Part shown: positions 1 through 8,429 of the stretch, piece after piece
Position numbering within the stretch: the first letter of the stretch is position 1
Layout: the number at the start of each line of letters is the position of its first letter
Origin: Myxococcota bacterium
Lineage (GTDB): Bacteria > Myxococcota_A > UBA9160 > UBA4427
Reading direction: 5' to 3'
Assembly (NCBI GenBank): GCA_041389495.1
Contig: JAWKRT010000002.1
Location: forward strand, 620,001-684,000
Length of the DNA: 64,000 bases
Made by a program: the position numbers and the translations under genes
Notes under the pieces: model-generated
The model's database searches: none
Seen by the model: only the letters and a program-made list of their open reading frames with translations
What the model was told of the DNA's origin: nothing

Positions 1-107
1 CCGAGCAGCACGCCGCGCTTGCAGCCCTCCCAGAAGAAGGCGCCGTCGCGCGAGGCGTTCGGCGCCGGGCGCTGCGGCGCGGCCGCCGGGCCGGACGCCG
101 CGCTCAT
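1..107 (-). CDS. DUF35-type Zn-ribbon/OB-fold protein, N-terminal fragment (runs off the left edge)
   Basis: Only the first 35 codons are present. The protein starts at an ATG at 107 and continues past position 1. After a low-complexity Ala/Pro lead it reads FFWEGCKRG, the aromatic helix that opens Zn-ribbon OB-fold proteins of the DUF35 family, where the usual text is fW.gl..G.L...rC. The start overlaps the stop of the upstream CoA-transferase gene as ATGA (104-107), so the two are translationally coupled. DUF35 proteins usually partner a thiolase-fold enzyme, so a thiolase-like gene may lie just left of the window. The zinc cysteines are outside the window and cannot be checked. Confidence 0.6.
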   Translation of the reverse strand, partial: MSAASGPAAAPQRPAPNASRDGAFFWEGCKRGVLL

Positions 108-2596
108 CGCGACGCCTGCGGCGCGGCGAGCGCCGTCGGCCCGACGGGCTCGGTGACGAGCGGGCTCACGCGCTCGTCGCCGACCGCGCCCGACGCGAGC
201 AGCCGCTCGACCTCCTGCGCGTCGAAGCCGACCTCGGCGAGCACGCCGCGCGTGTCGGCGCCGACGAGGAAGGGCGGGCCCTGGATGCGCGCCGGCGTGC
301 CGGAGAACGAGAACGCGAGGCCGATCTGCCCGAGCTGCTTCACGACCGGGTGCGCGTAGCTCGCGACCCACTGGTGGCGGAGCGCTTCGGGGTCGGCCCA
401 CATCTCCATGCCGGCGGTGTCGGACGACACCTCGCACGGCACGCCCGCGGCGTCGAGCGCGCGCTGCCACTCGACGGCGGGCTTCGCGGCGAGTGCGCGC
501 TCGACCGCGGCGGCGCGCTCGTCGTCGCCCGCGCGCGCGTCGACGCCGAGCACGCGGCCGAGCGCCTCCCAGTGCGCGTCGTTCGCGAGCGACAGGCACA
601 GCCAGCCGTCGGCGGTGGGATAGATGCGCACGCCCGCCGAGAAGCCCGTCTGCATGGCGTCGAGCATCGGGCGCTCGAAGCCCGTGCCGTCGGGGCGCGC
701 CACCGCGTACGACGTGTTGAGCAGCTGCGCGTTGACGATGGCCGTGTCGACGAACTGCCCGCGGCCCGTCTTCTCGCGATCGAAGAGCGCCTGGCAGATC
801 GCGATCGCGGCGAGGAAGCCGTTGCCCGTGTCGCCGAGGTTCGTGAGCGACCAGATGGGACGACCGCCGCGCCCGCAGCCCCCGTCCTCCCACTCGACGC
901 CCGCCAGGCACGCGCCCGTCTGGTCGTTGCCGGGCAGGAGCTCGCGCGGGCCGCGCTCGAAGCCGCGCGTGTGGCAGTACACGAGACGCGGGAACTCGTC
1001 CTTCAGGCTCTCGTAGTCGATGCCGAGCTTGACGGCCGCCGGGTAGCGCATGTTGTGCATGACGACGTCGGCCGAAGCGACGAGCCGCCGCACGACTTCG
1101 CGCGCGCCGTCGTGCTTCATGTCGATCGCGATGCTGCGCTTGCCGCGGTTGCAGCACATGGCGATCTGGCTCTGGTGCCAGTACCAGTCGTGCTTCGCGT
1201 TGATCTTGATGACGGTCGCGCCGAGGTCGGAGAGCACCTGCGTGCAGTAGGGGCCGGCGACCGCGAGGCCGAAGTCGAGCACGCGGATGCCGGCGAGCGG
1301 GCCGCCCGCGAGGGCGGCGTCTCCGGCCGCGGGCGGCGTCGATGCCGGCTTCGCCGCCGCTCGCGCCGCGTCGCGCAGCGCCCGGGCCTCGGCGTGCACG
1401 GCGGCCGTGTGCTCGCCCGCGCGCGGTGCCGGGCCGCGGATCGCGCCCGGGCTGCGCTCGAGCTTGTAGGCGATGCCGACGGTGCGGATCGGCCCGAGCT
1501 CCGGGTCGTCGACCTCGGCGACGCAGCCGTCCGCGAGCAGCAGCGGGTCGGCGAGCGCCTCCTCGGGCGTGCGGATCTTCTGGATGCAGACGCTCGCCTC
1601 GGCGCCCGCCTCGGTCCACGCGTCGGCCGTGAACTTCGCGATCGTCTTCGCCATCGGCTCCCAGTAGTGGTGGAGGACGAAGATCTCCTCGGTGCCGAGG
1701 CCGATGCGGTCGGGGTCCTCGCGGACGCGCAGGTCGGTGTGCGCCTCGAGCGTGTCGCCCTCGCCGGCGGCGAGCACGAAGCGCGGGTTCGGCGGCCAGC
1801 AGTGCACCCAGCGACCGTCCGCGCACTCGAACAGGCCCTTCGGCGAGCGGCTGTCGCCGACCCAGCTCATGAAGCTCGGCGCCTCGAAGTCCTCGGCCTT
1901 GCCGAACGCGAGCACCCCGGCCGCGAGCGCGCCGCGCAGCAGCGACGTCTCGACCCACTGGCCGCGCCCCGTCACCTCGCGCGCGCGCAGCGCGGCGCTG
2001 ATGGCGGTGGTGGCCGCATAACATGCACCGAGGCTCGGGAAGCGGGAGGCCGGGAAGAGCGGGCCCTCGCGCGGCGCGCCCTGGCGTTCCTCCCACGGCA
2101 CCTCGAGGTCGGGGAAGAGCGGCTCGCGACCCGCGAGCCGCGGCGCCGAGCCGCCCGGCCACCCGCGCTGCTCCCACTGCAGGCCCGAGCGCGCGGCGAC
2201 GAGGGCGTCGTAGCCCGGCCGGTCGGAGTGGCGGTTGCCGCGGCCGTAGCCGGTGATCGAGCAGTAGACGAGGCGCGGGTTGCGCGCGGAGAGCGTCGCG
2301 AAGTCGATGCCGAGCCGGTCGGTGACGCCCGGCCGGAACGACTCGACGAGCACGTCGGCGCGGTCGGCGAGCGCGAGGAACAGCTCTCGCTCGCCCGCGT
2401 CCTTCAGGTCGAACGCGGCGCTGCGCTTGCCGCGGTTCCAGGCCCGGTAGCCGAGCTGGGAGGCGAACGGGTCGCCGCCCGGCGGCTCGACCTTGACGAC
2501 GTCGGCGCCGTGGTCGCAGAGCAGCATCGTGGCCATGGGGCCCGCGATGCCCCACGAGAGATCGAGCACGCGGATCCCGTCGAGCACGCCCGCCAT
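104..2596 (-). CDS. Tandem-domain family III (CaiB/BaiF) CoA-transferase
   Basis: The protein has 830 residues, about twice the length of a single CaiB/BaiF CoA-transferase, and consists of two homologous halves: 1-405 opening LDGIRVLDLSWGIAGP and 433-830 opening LAGIRVLDFGLAVAGP. Both halves carry the NRGKRS block (54-59 and 483-488) and the TGRGQ block. The catalytic aspartate of the family lies in a LGD motif. The second half has it (LGDTGNG, D589), but the first half reads LGACYAA with Ala191, so probably only one half is active. The start at 2596 is chosen because AGGAGG precedes it and the family N-terminus begins there. Family members move CoA between organic acids. The gene sits between an amidohydrolase and a DUF35 gene, which suggests acyl-CoA catabolism; the substrate is unknown. 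Confidence 0.9.
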   Translation of the reverse strand: MAGVLDGIRVLDLSWGIAGPMATMLLCDHGADVVKVEPPGGDPFASQLGYRAWNRGKRSAAFDLKDAGERELFLALADRADVLVESFRPGVTDRLGIDFATLSARNPRLVYCSITGYGRGNRHSDRPGYDALVAARSGLQWEQRGWPGGSAPRLAGREPLFPDLEVPWEERQGAPREGPLFPASRFPSLGACYAATTAISAALRAREVTGRGQWVETSLLRGALAAGVLAFGKAEDFEAPSFMSWVGDSRSPKGLFECADGRWVHCWPPNPRFVLAAGEGDTLEAHTDLRVREDPDRIGLGTEEIFVLHHYWEPMAKTIAKFTADAWTEAGAEASVCIQKIRTPEEALADPLLLADGCVAEVDDPELGPIRTVGIAYKLERSPGAIRGPAPRAGEHTAAVHAEARALRDAARAAAKPASTPPAAGDAALAGGPLAGIRVLDFGLAVAGPYCTQVLSDLGATVIKINAKHDWYWHQSQIAMCCNRGKRSIAIDMKHDGAREVVRRLVASADVVMHNMRYPAAVKLGIDYESLKDEFPRLVYCHTRGFERGPRELLPGNDQTGACLAGVEWEDGGCGRGGRPIWSLTNLGDTGNGFLAAIAICQALFDREKTGRGQFVDTAIVNAQLLNTSYAVARPDGTGFERPMLDAMQTGFSAGVRIYPTADGWLCLSLANDAHWEALGRVLGVDARAGDDERAAAVERALAAKPAVEWQRALDAAGVPCEVSSDTAGMEMWADPEALRHQWVASYAHPVVKQLGQIGLAFSFSGTPARIQGPPFLVGADTRGVLAEVGFDAQEVERLLASGAVGDERVSPLVTEPVGPTALAAPQASR

Positions 2597-2613
2597 CGGG
2601 TCCTCCTCGTCGC

Positions 2614-2645
2614 GAACGGGCGGGCGGCGCGCCGCCCGCCCGTTC
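2614..2645. terminator. 32-bp perfect inverted repeat between amidohydrolase and CoA-transferase
   Basis: A perfect palindrome (arms GAACGGGCGGGCGGCG and its complement) fills the 58-bp gap between the amidohydrolase stop and the CoA-transferase start. It can form a very stable G+C hairpin in the minus-strand transcript but lacks a U tract, so it could be a terminator, an attenuator or an mRNA-stabilising stem. Confidence 0.5.
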
Positions 2646-2654
2646 CCTTCGTTG

Positions 2655-3719
2655 CTAGGCGATGCCGTACATGCGCGCACCGTTCTCCCAGGTGATCGCG
2701 CGGACCTCGTCCTGGGGCACGCCCTCGAACTGCTTGCGGACCTTCGCGCCGGCGTTCGGCCAGTTGCAGACCGGGTGCGGGAAGTCCGTCGACCACAGCA
2801 GGTTGCCGACGCCGATCTCGTGGCGCTGCTCGACGCCCTCGGGCTCGTGCACGAACGTCGCCGCCATCTGGTTGCGGAAGTACGTCGACGGCAGCTCCTT
2901 CACGCCCGGGAAGACGTAGTGGTGGTGCATGCGCGAGTCGAGGTAGCGGATGAAGCCCGGCAGCCAGAAGAGCCCCGGCTCGACGAACACGACGCGCAGC
3001 TTCGGGTGGCGCTCGAGGATGCCCGTCAGGATGTACCACTGCAGCGTCTCGGCGATGGCGAAGCCGGGCAGCGCGGTGAAGATGCCCTTCTGCGGCGTCG
3101 GGTCGCGGCGGAACACGTCCCACAGCGCGCGCTTGAGCGTCAGGTGGTTCGCGACCACGATGCCCGTGTCCTCGAACGCGTGCCAGAGCGGCTCGTACCG
3201 GGCGTCGTGGTAGTCGGGCATGCCGATCTCGCTCGGGAAGTTCGGGATCTGGATCGAGCGCGCCCCGAGCCCGGCGAGCCGGTGGATCTCGGCCACCGCG
3301 TAGTCGATGTCGATGAGCGGGAGCTGGTAGGTGATGAGGATGCGCTTCGGGTCGATGGACGCGAACTGGTGGAGCGTGTCGTTGTACGCCGTCGCGCACT
3401 CCTTCCAGTGCTCGCCGACGCAGTAGACCTTGCTCGTGAAGTCGAACTCCGAGTACATCACCTCGCACTGCACGCCGTCCGCGTCCATCGCGGCGAGGCG
3501 CGCCTTCGAGTCGAAGTAGCCCGGGTGGCGCGCGGCCTCGAGATCGACGAAGTCCTCGAGCTCGAGCTTGCCGCCGGCGCGGTCCTCCTCGCCCATGCGG
3601 TCGAACTTCGCCATGCCGGCGTCCCACGCGGCGTGGTACTTCGAGGCGAGGTTCTGCTTCACCTGGTCGGACGTGATCACGCAGTGCGAATCGGCGGAGA
3701 AGAGTCGCTGGTCGGCCAT
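2655..3719 (-). CDS. Amidohydrolase family 2 (ACMSD/PF04909-type) metal hydrolase
   Basis: The protein has 354 residues. The N-terminal SADSH (8-12) is the metal-ligand start of the amidohydrolase-2 TIM barrel. Later blocks IPNFPSE, ALWDVFRRDPT and the C-terminal LLWSTDFPHP (STDFPH) are typical of this subfamily. These enzymes hydrolyse or decarboxylate small organic acids in the cytoplasm; the substrate cannot be read from sequence. The ATG at 3719 has AGGAGG 7 nt upstream. A closely similar paralogue lies at 15530-16588 and a third, more distant member at 63060. It is the first gene of the minus-strand unit with the CoA-transferase and the DUF35 protein, and is divergent from the MarR gene. 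Confidence 0.9.
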   Translation of the reverse strand: MADQRLFSADSHCVITSDQVKQNLASKYHAAWDAGMAKFDRMGEEDRAGGKLELEDFVDLEAARHPGYFDSKARLAAMDADGVQCEVMYSEFDFTSKVYCVGEHWKECATAYNDTLHQFASIDPKRILITYQLPLIDIDYAVAEIHRLAGLGARSIQIPNFPSEIGMPDYHDARYEPLWHAFEDTGIVVANHLTLKRALWDVFRRDPTPQKGIFTALPGFAIAETLQWYILTGILERHPKLRVVFVEPGLFWLPGFIRYLDSRMHHHYVFPGVKELPSTYFRNQMAATFVHEPEGVEQRHEIGVGNLLWSTDFPHPVCNWPNAGAKVRKQFEGVPQDEVRAITWENGARMYGIA

Positions 3720-3758
3720 GATGGATCCTCCTGGAGGTGGCGACGAGCCGTCGGTGGG

Positions 3759-3804
3759 GGATACTAAAGCAGCTTTTCTATCTGGGAAAGCGATTTTCGT
3801 ATCC
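3759..3804. promoter_or_regulatory. Putative MarR operator in divergent promoter region
   Basis: This is the most A+T-rich stretch of the neighbourhood. A long imperfect inverted repeat runs from GGATAC (3759-3764) to GTATCC (3799-3804). Inside it are the near-palindromes AAAGC-A-GCTTT (3766-3776) and GAAA-N5-TTTC (3786-3798). It lies between the divergent amidohydrolase and MarR genes, the usual place for a MarR dimer site. Confidence 0.5.
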
Positions 3805-3833
3805 GGCCCCGACCGACACCGAGGAGCGCGCCC

Positions 3834-4289
3834 GTGACCGGAGTCTCTCACGTCATCCGCCACCTGATCGCGGTTTCCGCCGCCCTGCGCGTCGCGATCA
3901 CGGAGGGGCTCGTCGAGCGCGGGCACCGGCTCACGCCCTCGGTCACGGAGCTCGTTCCGAACCTGCCGGCCGAAGGCCTCGGCATGTCGGCGCTCGCGGA
4001 GCGGGCGGGCGTGAGCGTGCAGCGGGCCGGCCAGCTCGTCGCCCAGCTCGAGGCCGACGGCTACGTCGAGCGCGTTGCCGACCCGGCCGACGGCCGCGCG
4101 CGGCGCGTCGTGTACACGCGGCGCGGGAGGAAGCTGCTCACCGACATCGACGCGCTGCTCGACGAGGCGACCGACCAGCTCGTCGGCATCCTGGGGAAGG
4201 CGCGCTACGAGCGTCTGCTGCGCGACCTCGCCGACCTCGACGCCGCGCTCGCCGACTCGGAGCGCGGCCTGCGGATGTCGGGGCGGTAG
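3834..4289 (+). CDS. MarR-family transcriptional regulator
   Basis: The protein has 151 residues with a GTG start. A winged helix-turn-helix spans about 45-110: LGMSALAERAGVSVQRAGQLV, then LEADGYVERVADPADGRARR, the wing with the D-x-R motif diagnostic of MarR. Flanking helices form the dimer interface. Family members bind palindromes in the divergent promoter and are released by small aromatic or lipophilic ligands. Divergence from the amidohydrolase/CoA-transferase operon, with an A+T-rich inverted repeat between them, suggests that it controls that operon and itself. Its 3' end overlaps the convergent DUF3820 gene by 85 bp. Confidence 0.85.
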   Translation: MTGVSHVIRHLIAVSAALRVAITEGLVERGHRLTPSVTELVPNLPAEGLGMSALAERAGVSVQRAGQLVAQLEADGYVERVADPADGRARRVVYTRRGRKLLTDIDALLDEATDQLVGILGKARYERLLRDLADLDAALADSERGLRMSGR

Positions 4290-4549
4290 CGCGGGTCGGT
4301 GGGCTCGCGGAGCGGCGCGAGCAGGTCCTCGAGCCCGTTCGCCTTGATCTCGTAGAGCGTCGCGAGGAGCACGCCGAGCCGCCCGCGCGGGAATCCCTGC
4401 TTGCGGAACCAGACGACGTAGGGCTCGGGCAGGTCGACGAGGCGGCGGCCCGCATAACGTCCGAACGGCATGCGCATGCGCGCCAGCTCGACGAGCAGCG
4501 ACGGGTCGGGAGCCGTGTCGCGCGGGCCGCGTTCGTCGCTCGCGCTCAT
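4205..4549 (-). CDS. DUF3820 family small protein
   Basis: The protein has 114 residues. Residues 24-80 carry the DUF3820 signature: MPFGRYAGRRLVDLPEPYV, then WFRKQGFP, LLATLYEIKANGLEDLL. The family is a short conserved domain of unknown function, sometimes linked to exonuclease-like proteins. The family core ends near residue 80. The Arg/Ser-rich tail runs antisense through the last 85 bp of the MarR gene and is probably non-functional read-out to the first stop. The ATG at 4549 is followed by an acidic lead of about 20 residues. Confidence 0.75.
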   Translation of the reverse strand: MSASDERGPRDTAPDPSLLVELARMRMPFGRYAGRRLVDLPEPYVVWFRKQGFPRGRLGVLLATLYEIKANGLEDLLAPLREPTDPRYRPDIRRPRSESASAASRSARSRSRRS

Positions 4550-4687
4550 GCATCCTCCCGCGCTCGCGTCGGCTCGCGTCGGGTCGCGTCGGGTCGCCGA
4601 GGTCGGCGGCGGCCCGCGCGGGTCGCCGCCGACTCGCGGCGACGCGGTCCGCATCCGCCGCCGGCGGCTCGTACGGATCGCGGTTGC

Positions 4688-4693
4688 TAGCCT
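4688..4693 (+). promoter_or_regulatory. -10 box TAGCCT of a probable leaderless transcript
   Basis: TAGCCT ends 6 nt before the GTG start at 4700, and no ribosome-binding site is present between them. Transcription would therefore start at or next to the start codon. Confidence 0.4.
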
Positions 4694-4699
4694 CGCGCC

Positions 4700-6175
4700 G
4701 TGTCGTCGACGCGGGTGCAGCCGGATCTTCGCACGCTGCTCCTGCGCAGCCACGCCGGCCTGCTCGCGGCGCAGGCCGTCCTCGTCCCCGTCTCGTTCCT
4801 GCTCGCGTCGGTCTCGCCCTTCGGGCTCGTGCAGCCCGAGGAGACGGCGGTGTTCGACGGGCTCGGGCTCGCGGGAGCGTCGCGGCTCGCGGAGGCGTGG
4901 CTCGCGCGGCCCGCGGCGCGCGGCGCGCTCTTCGTCGCGTGGCTCGCGCTCGCGACCGCACCGGCGCTCGTCGCGTTGCGCGCGCTCGCCCGGCGCGCGT
5001 CCGAGGCCGACGACGCGCTCGTCCGCGACCTCGCGCGCTGGACGCGTCGCCACGCCCTCCTTCCGCTCCTCGTGCTCCCGATGGGCGCCCTCGATCTGTG
5101 GATCTGCCTCGTGTGGGGACGCATGGTCGTCGCGGGCGGGAGCCCGTACTACGACCTGCCCACGCCCGCGGCGCTGAAGGGCATCCCGCTCGCTCCGTTC
5201 GATCACTTCTCGCCCTACGGCCCGCTCTCGACCTGGATCGACGCGGCGCTCGCGTTCGTCGCGGGCGGCAGCCCCGTCGCGCTGTTCCTGCTCCACAAGG
5301 CGTCGTTCGCGGCGGCCTGGCTCGCGACGCTCGCGCTGATCGACCGCGCGCTCGCCGCCGCGTCGGCGGAGCGCCGCGCGCAGGCGATGCTCGTGTTCGG
5401 CTGGCTCCCGATCGGCTGGCTCTACTGGGTCGGCGAAGGGCACAACGACGGCTTCATGATCGCGCCGCTCGTCGCGTGGCTCGTCCTGCTGCGCGAAGGG
5501 CGCCACGCGCTCGCGCTCCCGTCGCTCGTCGCGTCGATCGCCGCGAAGTACGCGACGGCACCCTTCCTCGCGCTCGAGCTGTGGGCGGCCGCGCGCATGC
5601 CGCGCGAGCGCCGGCGCGGCTACGCCGTCGCCGCCGCGCTCTCGCTCGCTGCGGTCGCGCTGCTCATCGCACCGCTCGCCCGCGACGGCTCGTTCCTCGA
5701 CCCGCTGCTCGGGCAGGGCTCGTGGAAGATCCTCACGCCGTCGCACGCGCTCAAGACGCTCGTGCTGTGGACGACGGGCGCGAACCTGCGCTGGAAGCTC
5801 GCCGACGCGCTCGTCGCCGCGCCGCTGCTCGGCGGCCTGCTCGCGGCGGGGCTCCGCTTCGCGCGCGGCGCGCGCTTCGACGACGCCGTGCGCGTCGTGC
5901 TCCTCGCGCTCCTGCTCGCGACGTTCGTCGGCATGGATCGCACGTGGCCGTGGTATCTCACCTGGGTGCTGCCCGTCGCCGCGCTCGCCGAGACGGGTGC
6001 GCTCGTGCAGGCGGTGGTCGCGCTGCTCGCGGTCGCGCCGCTGCTCTCGCTGCTGTGGCTCGGGACGGGCTGGGAGTCGGGCAACGCGGTCGCCGTCGCG
6101 ACCTATCTGGCGTGGTTGCCGGCGTTCGCGCTGGTGCGCCGCGGAGGGCTCGTGCGGCCGTGGACTTCTGGCTGA
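4700..6175 (+). CDS. Polytopic membrane glycosyltransferase-like protein (GT-C type, GT87-like)
   Basis: The protein has 491 residues with roughly ten to twelve hydrophobic segments separated by short basic loops (for example around 20-40, 70-90, 110-125, 175-215, 230-250, 300-320, 380-460). A loop with WGRMVVAGGSPYYDLP and HFSPYGP (about 138-175) resembles the first extracytoplasmic loop of GT-C polyprenyl-phosphate-sugar transferases of the GT87/mannosyltransferase kind, and EGHNDG follows near 250. Such proteins add sugars to lipids or glycans at the membrane. There is no Shine-Dalgarno sequence; a TAGCCT box sits 6 nt before the GTG start. The 3' end overlaps the next gene by 16 bp. The specific substrate is unknown. 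Confidence 0.7.
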   Translation: MSSTRVQPDLRTLLLRSHAGLLAAQAVLVPVSFLLASVSPFGLVQPEETAVFDGLGLAGASRLAEAWLARPAARGALFVAWLALATAPALVALRALARRASEADDALVRDLARWTRRHALLPLLVLPMGALDLWICLVWGRMVVAGGSPYYDLPTPAALKGIPLAPFDHFSPYGPLSTWIDAALAFVAGGSPVALFLLHKASFAAAWLATLALIDRALAAASAERRAQAMLVFGWLPIGWLYWVGEGHNDGFMIAPLVAWLVLLREGRHALALPSLVASIAAKYATAPFLALELWAAARMPRERRRGYAVAAALSLAAVALLIAPLARDGSFLDPLLGQGSWKILTPSHALKTLVLWTTGANLRWKLADALVAAPLLGGLLAAGLRFARGARFDDAVRVVLLALLLATFVGMDRTWPWYLTWVLPVAALAETGALVQAVVALLAVAPLLSLLWLGTGWESGNAVAVATYLAWLPAFALVRRGGLVRPWTSG

Positions 6176-7026
6176 CCTACATCGACGAGGACCCGGACCA
6201 CACGATCGCGGTCGCGAAGGCGGCCGAGGCCGCGGGCTTCCGCGGCATCGCGCTCGCCGACCACGTGAGCGTGCCGGTGCGCTTCGCGTCGCGGCACCCG
6301 TCCGGCGGCCCCGCGCCGTTCGACCACCGCACCGACTTCCCCGACCCGCTCGTGACCGCGGCCGCCGTCCTCGCGTCGACGACGCGCCTGCTCGCCATGA
6401 CGTACGTGTACGTGCTCCCGATGCGCGAGCCGTTCTCGGTCGCGAGCCAGGTCGCGACGCTCGCGCGCCTCTCGGGCGACCGCTTCCGCTTCGGGGTCGG
6501 GGCGGGCTGGCTCGAGGAGGAGATCGCGCTGCTCGGTCAGCCGGTGCGGGGGCGCGGCCGGCGCATGGACGAGATGCTCGAGGTGCTGCCGCGGCTGTGG
6601 ACGGAGGACGCCGTGGCGCATCGCGGCGAGTTCCTCGACTTCGCGCCGACGGGCGTCGCGCCGAAGCCGCGCGCGCGCGTGCCGATCTGGGTCGGCGGCA
6701 GGAGCCCCGCCGCCCTCGCGCGCGCCGCGCGGCACGACGGCTGGCTCGGCATGAACTACGACCTCGACGAGGCCTTCGGCCTGCTCGATGCGCTCGCGCG
6801 CGCGCGCGACGCGCGCGCGGCCGCGGGCTTCGCGCCGCCGCCCCGCTTCGAGACGTTCCTCATCCCGAACGCCGCGCCCTCGCGCGCGCTCTACGACCGC
6901 CTCGAGCAGCGCGGCGTGACCTCGACGGCCGGCGCCGCGTGGGGCTATGCCGACCGCGCCTTCGCGTCGCTCGACGCGAAGCTCGAGGCGATCGCCGCGT
7001 TCGGGCGGCGTATCATCGATGGCTGA
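6160..7026 (+). CDS. LLM-class (luciferase-like, F420/FMN-dependent) oxidoreductase
   Basis: The protein has 288 residues and a GTG start. The N-terminal MDFWLTYIDEDPDH is followed by AEAAGFRGIALADH, the opening beta-alpha of the bacterial luciferase-like TIM barrel. FRFGVGAGWLEEE (about 110-122), MDEMLEVLPRLW and PIWVGG (about 178-183) are standard LLM-family blocks. The family reduces or monooxygenates substrates with F420 or FMN. The start overlaps the upstream membrane protein gene by 16 bp, which implies co-transcription, although the functions look unrelated. At about 288 aa it is close to the usual size (300-350) and complete. Confidence 0.85.
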   Translation: MDFWLTYIDEDPDHTIAVAKAAEAAGFRGIALADHVSVPVRFASRHPSGGPAPFDHRTDFPDPLVTAAAVLASTTRLLAMTYVYVLPMREPFSVASQVATLARLSGDRFRFGVGAGWLEEEIALLGQPVRGRGRRMDEMLEVLPRLWTEDAVAHRGEFLDFAPTGVAPKPRARVPIWVGGRSPAALARAARHDGWLGMNYDLDEAFGLLDALARARDARAAAGFAPPPRFETFLIPNAAPSRALYDRLEQRGVTSTAGAAWGYADRAFASLDAKLEAIAAFGRRIIDG

Positions 7027-7069
7027 CGTCGCGCGGCGCGCCGCAGGGCCGCCGCGCAGGGAGGTTCGC

Positions 7070-7351
7070 GTGCTCGAGGTGAACGAGTACTTCGAGGGCC
7101 GGGTGAAGTCGATCGGCTTCCGCGGCGACGGGCTGCCGTCGACCGTCGGCGTGATGGAGGCCGGCGACTACGAGTTCGGGACGTCGCAGAAGGAGACGAT
7201 GACCGTCGTCAGCGGCGAGCTCGTCGCGAGGCTCCCGGGCAGCGACGCGTGGCAGCGCTTCGGCGCGGGCGAGCGCTTCGTCGTGCCGGCGAACGCGCGC
7301 TTCGCGCTGCGCGTCGCGAGCGCGACGGCCTATCTCTGCACCTACGAGTGA
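7070..7351 (+). CDS. ppnP: Pyrimidine/purine nucleoside phosphorylase (PpnP, DUF1255)
   Basis: The protein has 93 residues, matching the 94 of the Escherichia coli enzyme. It starts LEVNEYFEGRVKSIGF, the highly conserved N-terminus of the family, and continues PSTVGVMEAGDYEF, KETMTVVSGEL and FVVPANARFALRV, the single cupin barrel. The family phosphorolyses nucleosides to base plus ribose-1-phosphate. The GTG at 7070 is preferred over an upstream in-frame ATG at 7019 because AGGGAGG precedes it and the length then fits the family. It follows the LLM oxidoreductase by 43 bp. Confidence 0.9.
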   Translation: MLEVNEYFEGRVKSIGFRGDGLPSTVGVMEAGDYEFGTSQKETMTVVSGELVARLPGSDAWQRFGAGERFVVPANARFALRVASATAYLCTYE

Positions 7352-7369
7352 GCGCGTCGCGCGCCGCGC

Positions 7370-8407
7370 CTAGCGCTGGCAGTCGACGAGCACCTTGACG
7401 GCGCGCGAGGCGTCGCGCGCCGTGGCGAACGCCTCGTCGAACTGCGACAGCCCGAAGCGGTGCGTCACGAGCGGCATCGGGTCGAGCGCGCCGCTCGCGA
7501 TCAGGCCGAGCACCTCGGGGAACTCGCGCGGGTAGGCGATCGACGCGACGATCTCCTGCTCGCGGATCAGCATGTTCACGAGGTCGAGCCGCACGGGCGC
7601 CTTGTGCACGCCGACGACGACGATGCGCGCGCCGACGCGCGTCATGCGCAGCATGCGCTCGAACACGGGCCCTGCACCCGTCGCCTCGAACCAGACGTCG
7701 GTGGCCGGCGCGGGCGCGCCCATGACGCTCGCGTCGCCGTGCAGCTCGCGCAGGCGCGCGGCGAGGTCGGGCGCGTCGCCGCGGACGGGCACGGCGCCGA
7801 GGCGCTCGGCGAGTGCGAGGCGCTCGGGCGCGAGGTCGACGCTGGCGATCCGCTCGACGCCCGACGCGCGCAGCCCGAGCACGATCGCGAGCCCGATCGT
7901 GCCCGCGCCGAACACGACCGCGGCGTCGCCCGGGCGCACCTTCGACTGGTGCACGGCGTGCAGGCCTACCGACATCGGCTCGACCAGCGCGCCCTGTTCG
8001 AAGCTCAGGTGGTCGGGCAGGCGCAGCACGGCGTCCGCGTCGTCGGCCGCGCCGCGCACGAGCACGCGCGGCGTGAAGGCGCCGACGCCGCCGACGCCGC
8101 CGATCCCGTTCGCGTTGCCCTCCGGATTCACGACCACGCGGTCGCCGACGGCGAGATGGCGCACCTCGCCGCCCACCTCGGCGACCACGCCCGCGAACTC
8201 GTGCCCGAGCGGCATCGGCGACGGCGCGCCCGGCAGGCCGCCCATCGCGACGTAGGAGAGGTCGGTCCCGCAGATGCCGCACTGCGCGACCTCGACGACG
8301 ACGTCGCGCGGGCCGGGCCGCGGCGCGTCGACGCGATCGACGCGCACGTCGTCCACGCCGTGCACGCGGACCTGCGGAACGGGCTCTCGGTCGCGGTGTG
8401 CGCTCAT
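7370..8407 (-). CDS. Zinc-type medium-chain alcohol/sugar dehydrogenase (MDR family)
   Basis: The protein has 345 residues. CGICGTD (43-49) and GHE (68-70) supply the catalytic zinc ligands of MDR alcohol dehydrogenases. GAGTIGL near 178-184 is the NAD(P)-binding Rossmann turn. The region where most zinc-ADHs hold a four-cysteine structural zinc lobe (about 95-115) instead reads NPEGNANGIGGVGGVGAF and has no cysteine, so the structural zinc is absent. Homologues oxidise secondary alcohols or sugar derivatives. The gene is divergent from the cupin gene across a perfect 21-bp palindrome and convergent with ppnP. Confidence 0.85.
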   Translation of the reverse strand: MSAHRDREPVPQVRVHGVDDVRVDRVDAPRPGPRDVVVEVAQCGICGTDLSYVAMGGLPGAPSPMPLGHEFAGVVAEVGGEVRHLAVGDRVVVNPEGNANGIGGVGGVGAFTPRVLVRGAADDADAVLRLPDHLSFEQGALVEPMSVGLHAVHQSKVRPGDAAVVFGAGTIGLAIVLGLRASGVERIASVDLAPERLALAERLGAVPVRGDAPDLAARLRELHGDASVMGAPAPATDVWFEATGAGPVFERMLRMTRVGARIVVVGVHKAPVRLDLVNMLIREQEIVASIAYPREFPEVLGLIASGALDPMPLVTHRFGLSQFDEAFATARDASRAVKVLVDCQR

Positions 8408-8429
8408 CGCTCCCTCTTCGTGTCAGGAT

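Noticed and set aside
4550..4687. Short tandem CGTCGG/GTCGCG motifs as an origin or att site
   Set aside because: They are imperfect, short and typical of this base composition; no integrase, DnaA box or tRNA is nearby.
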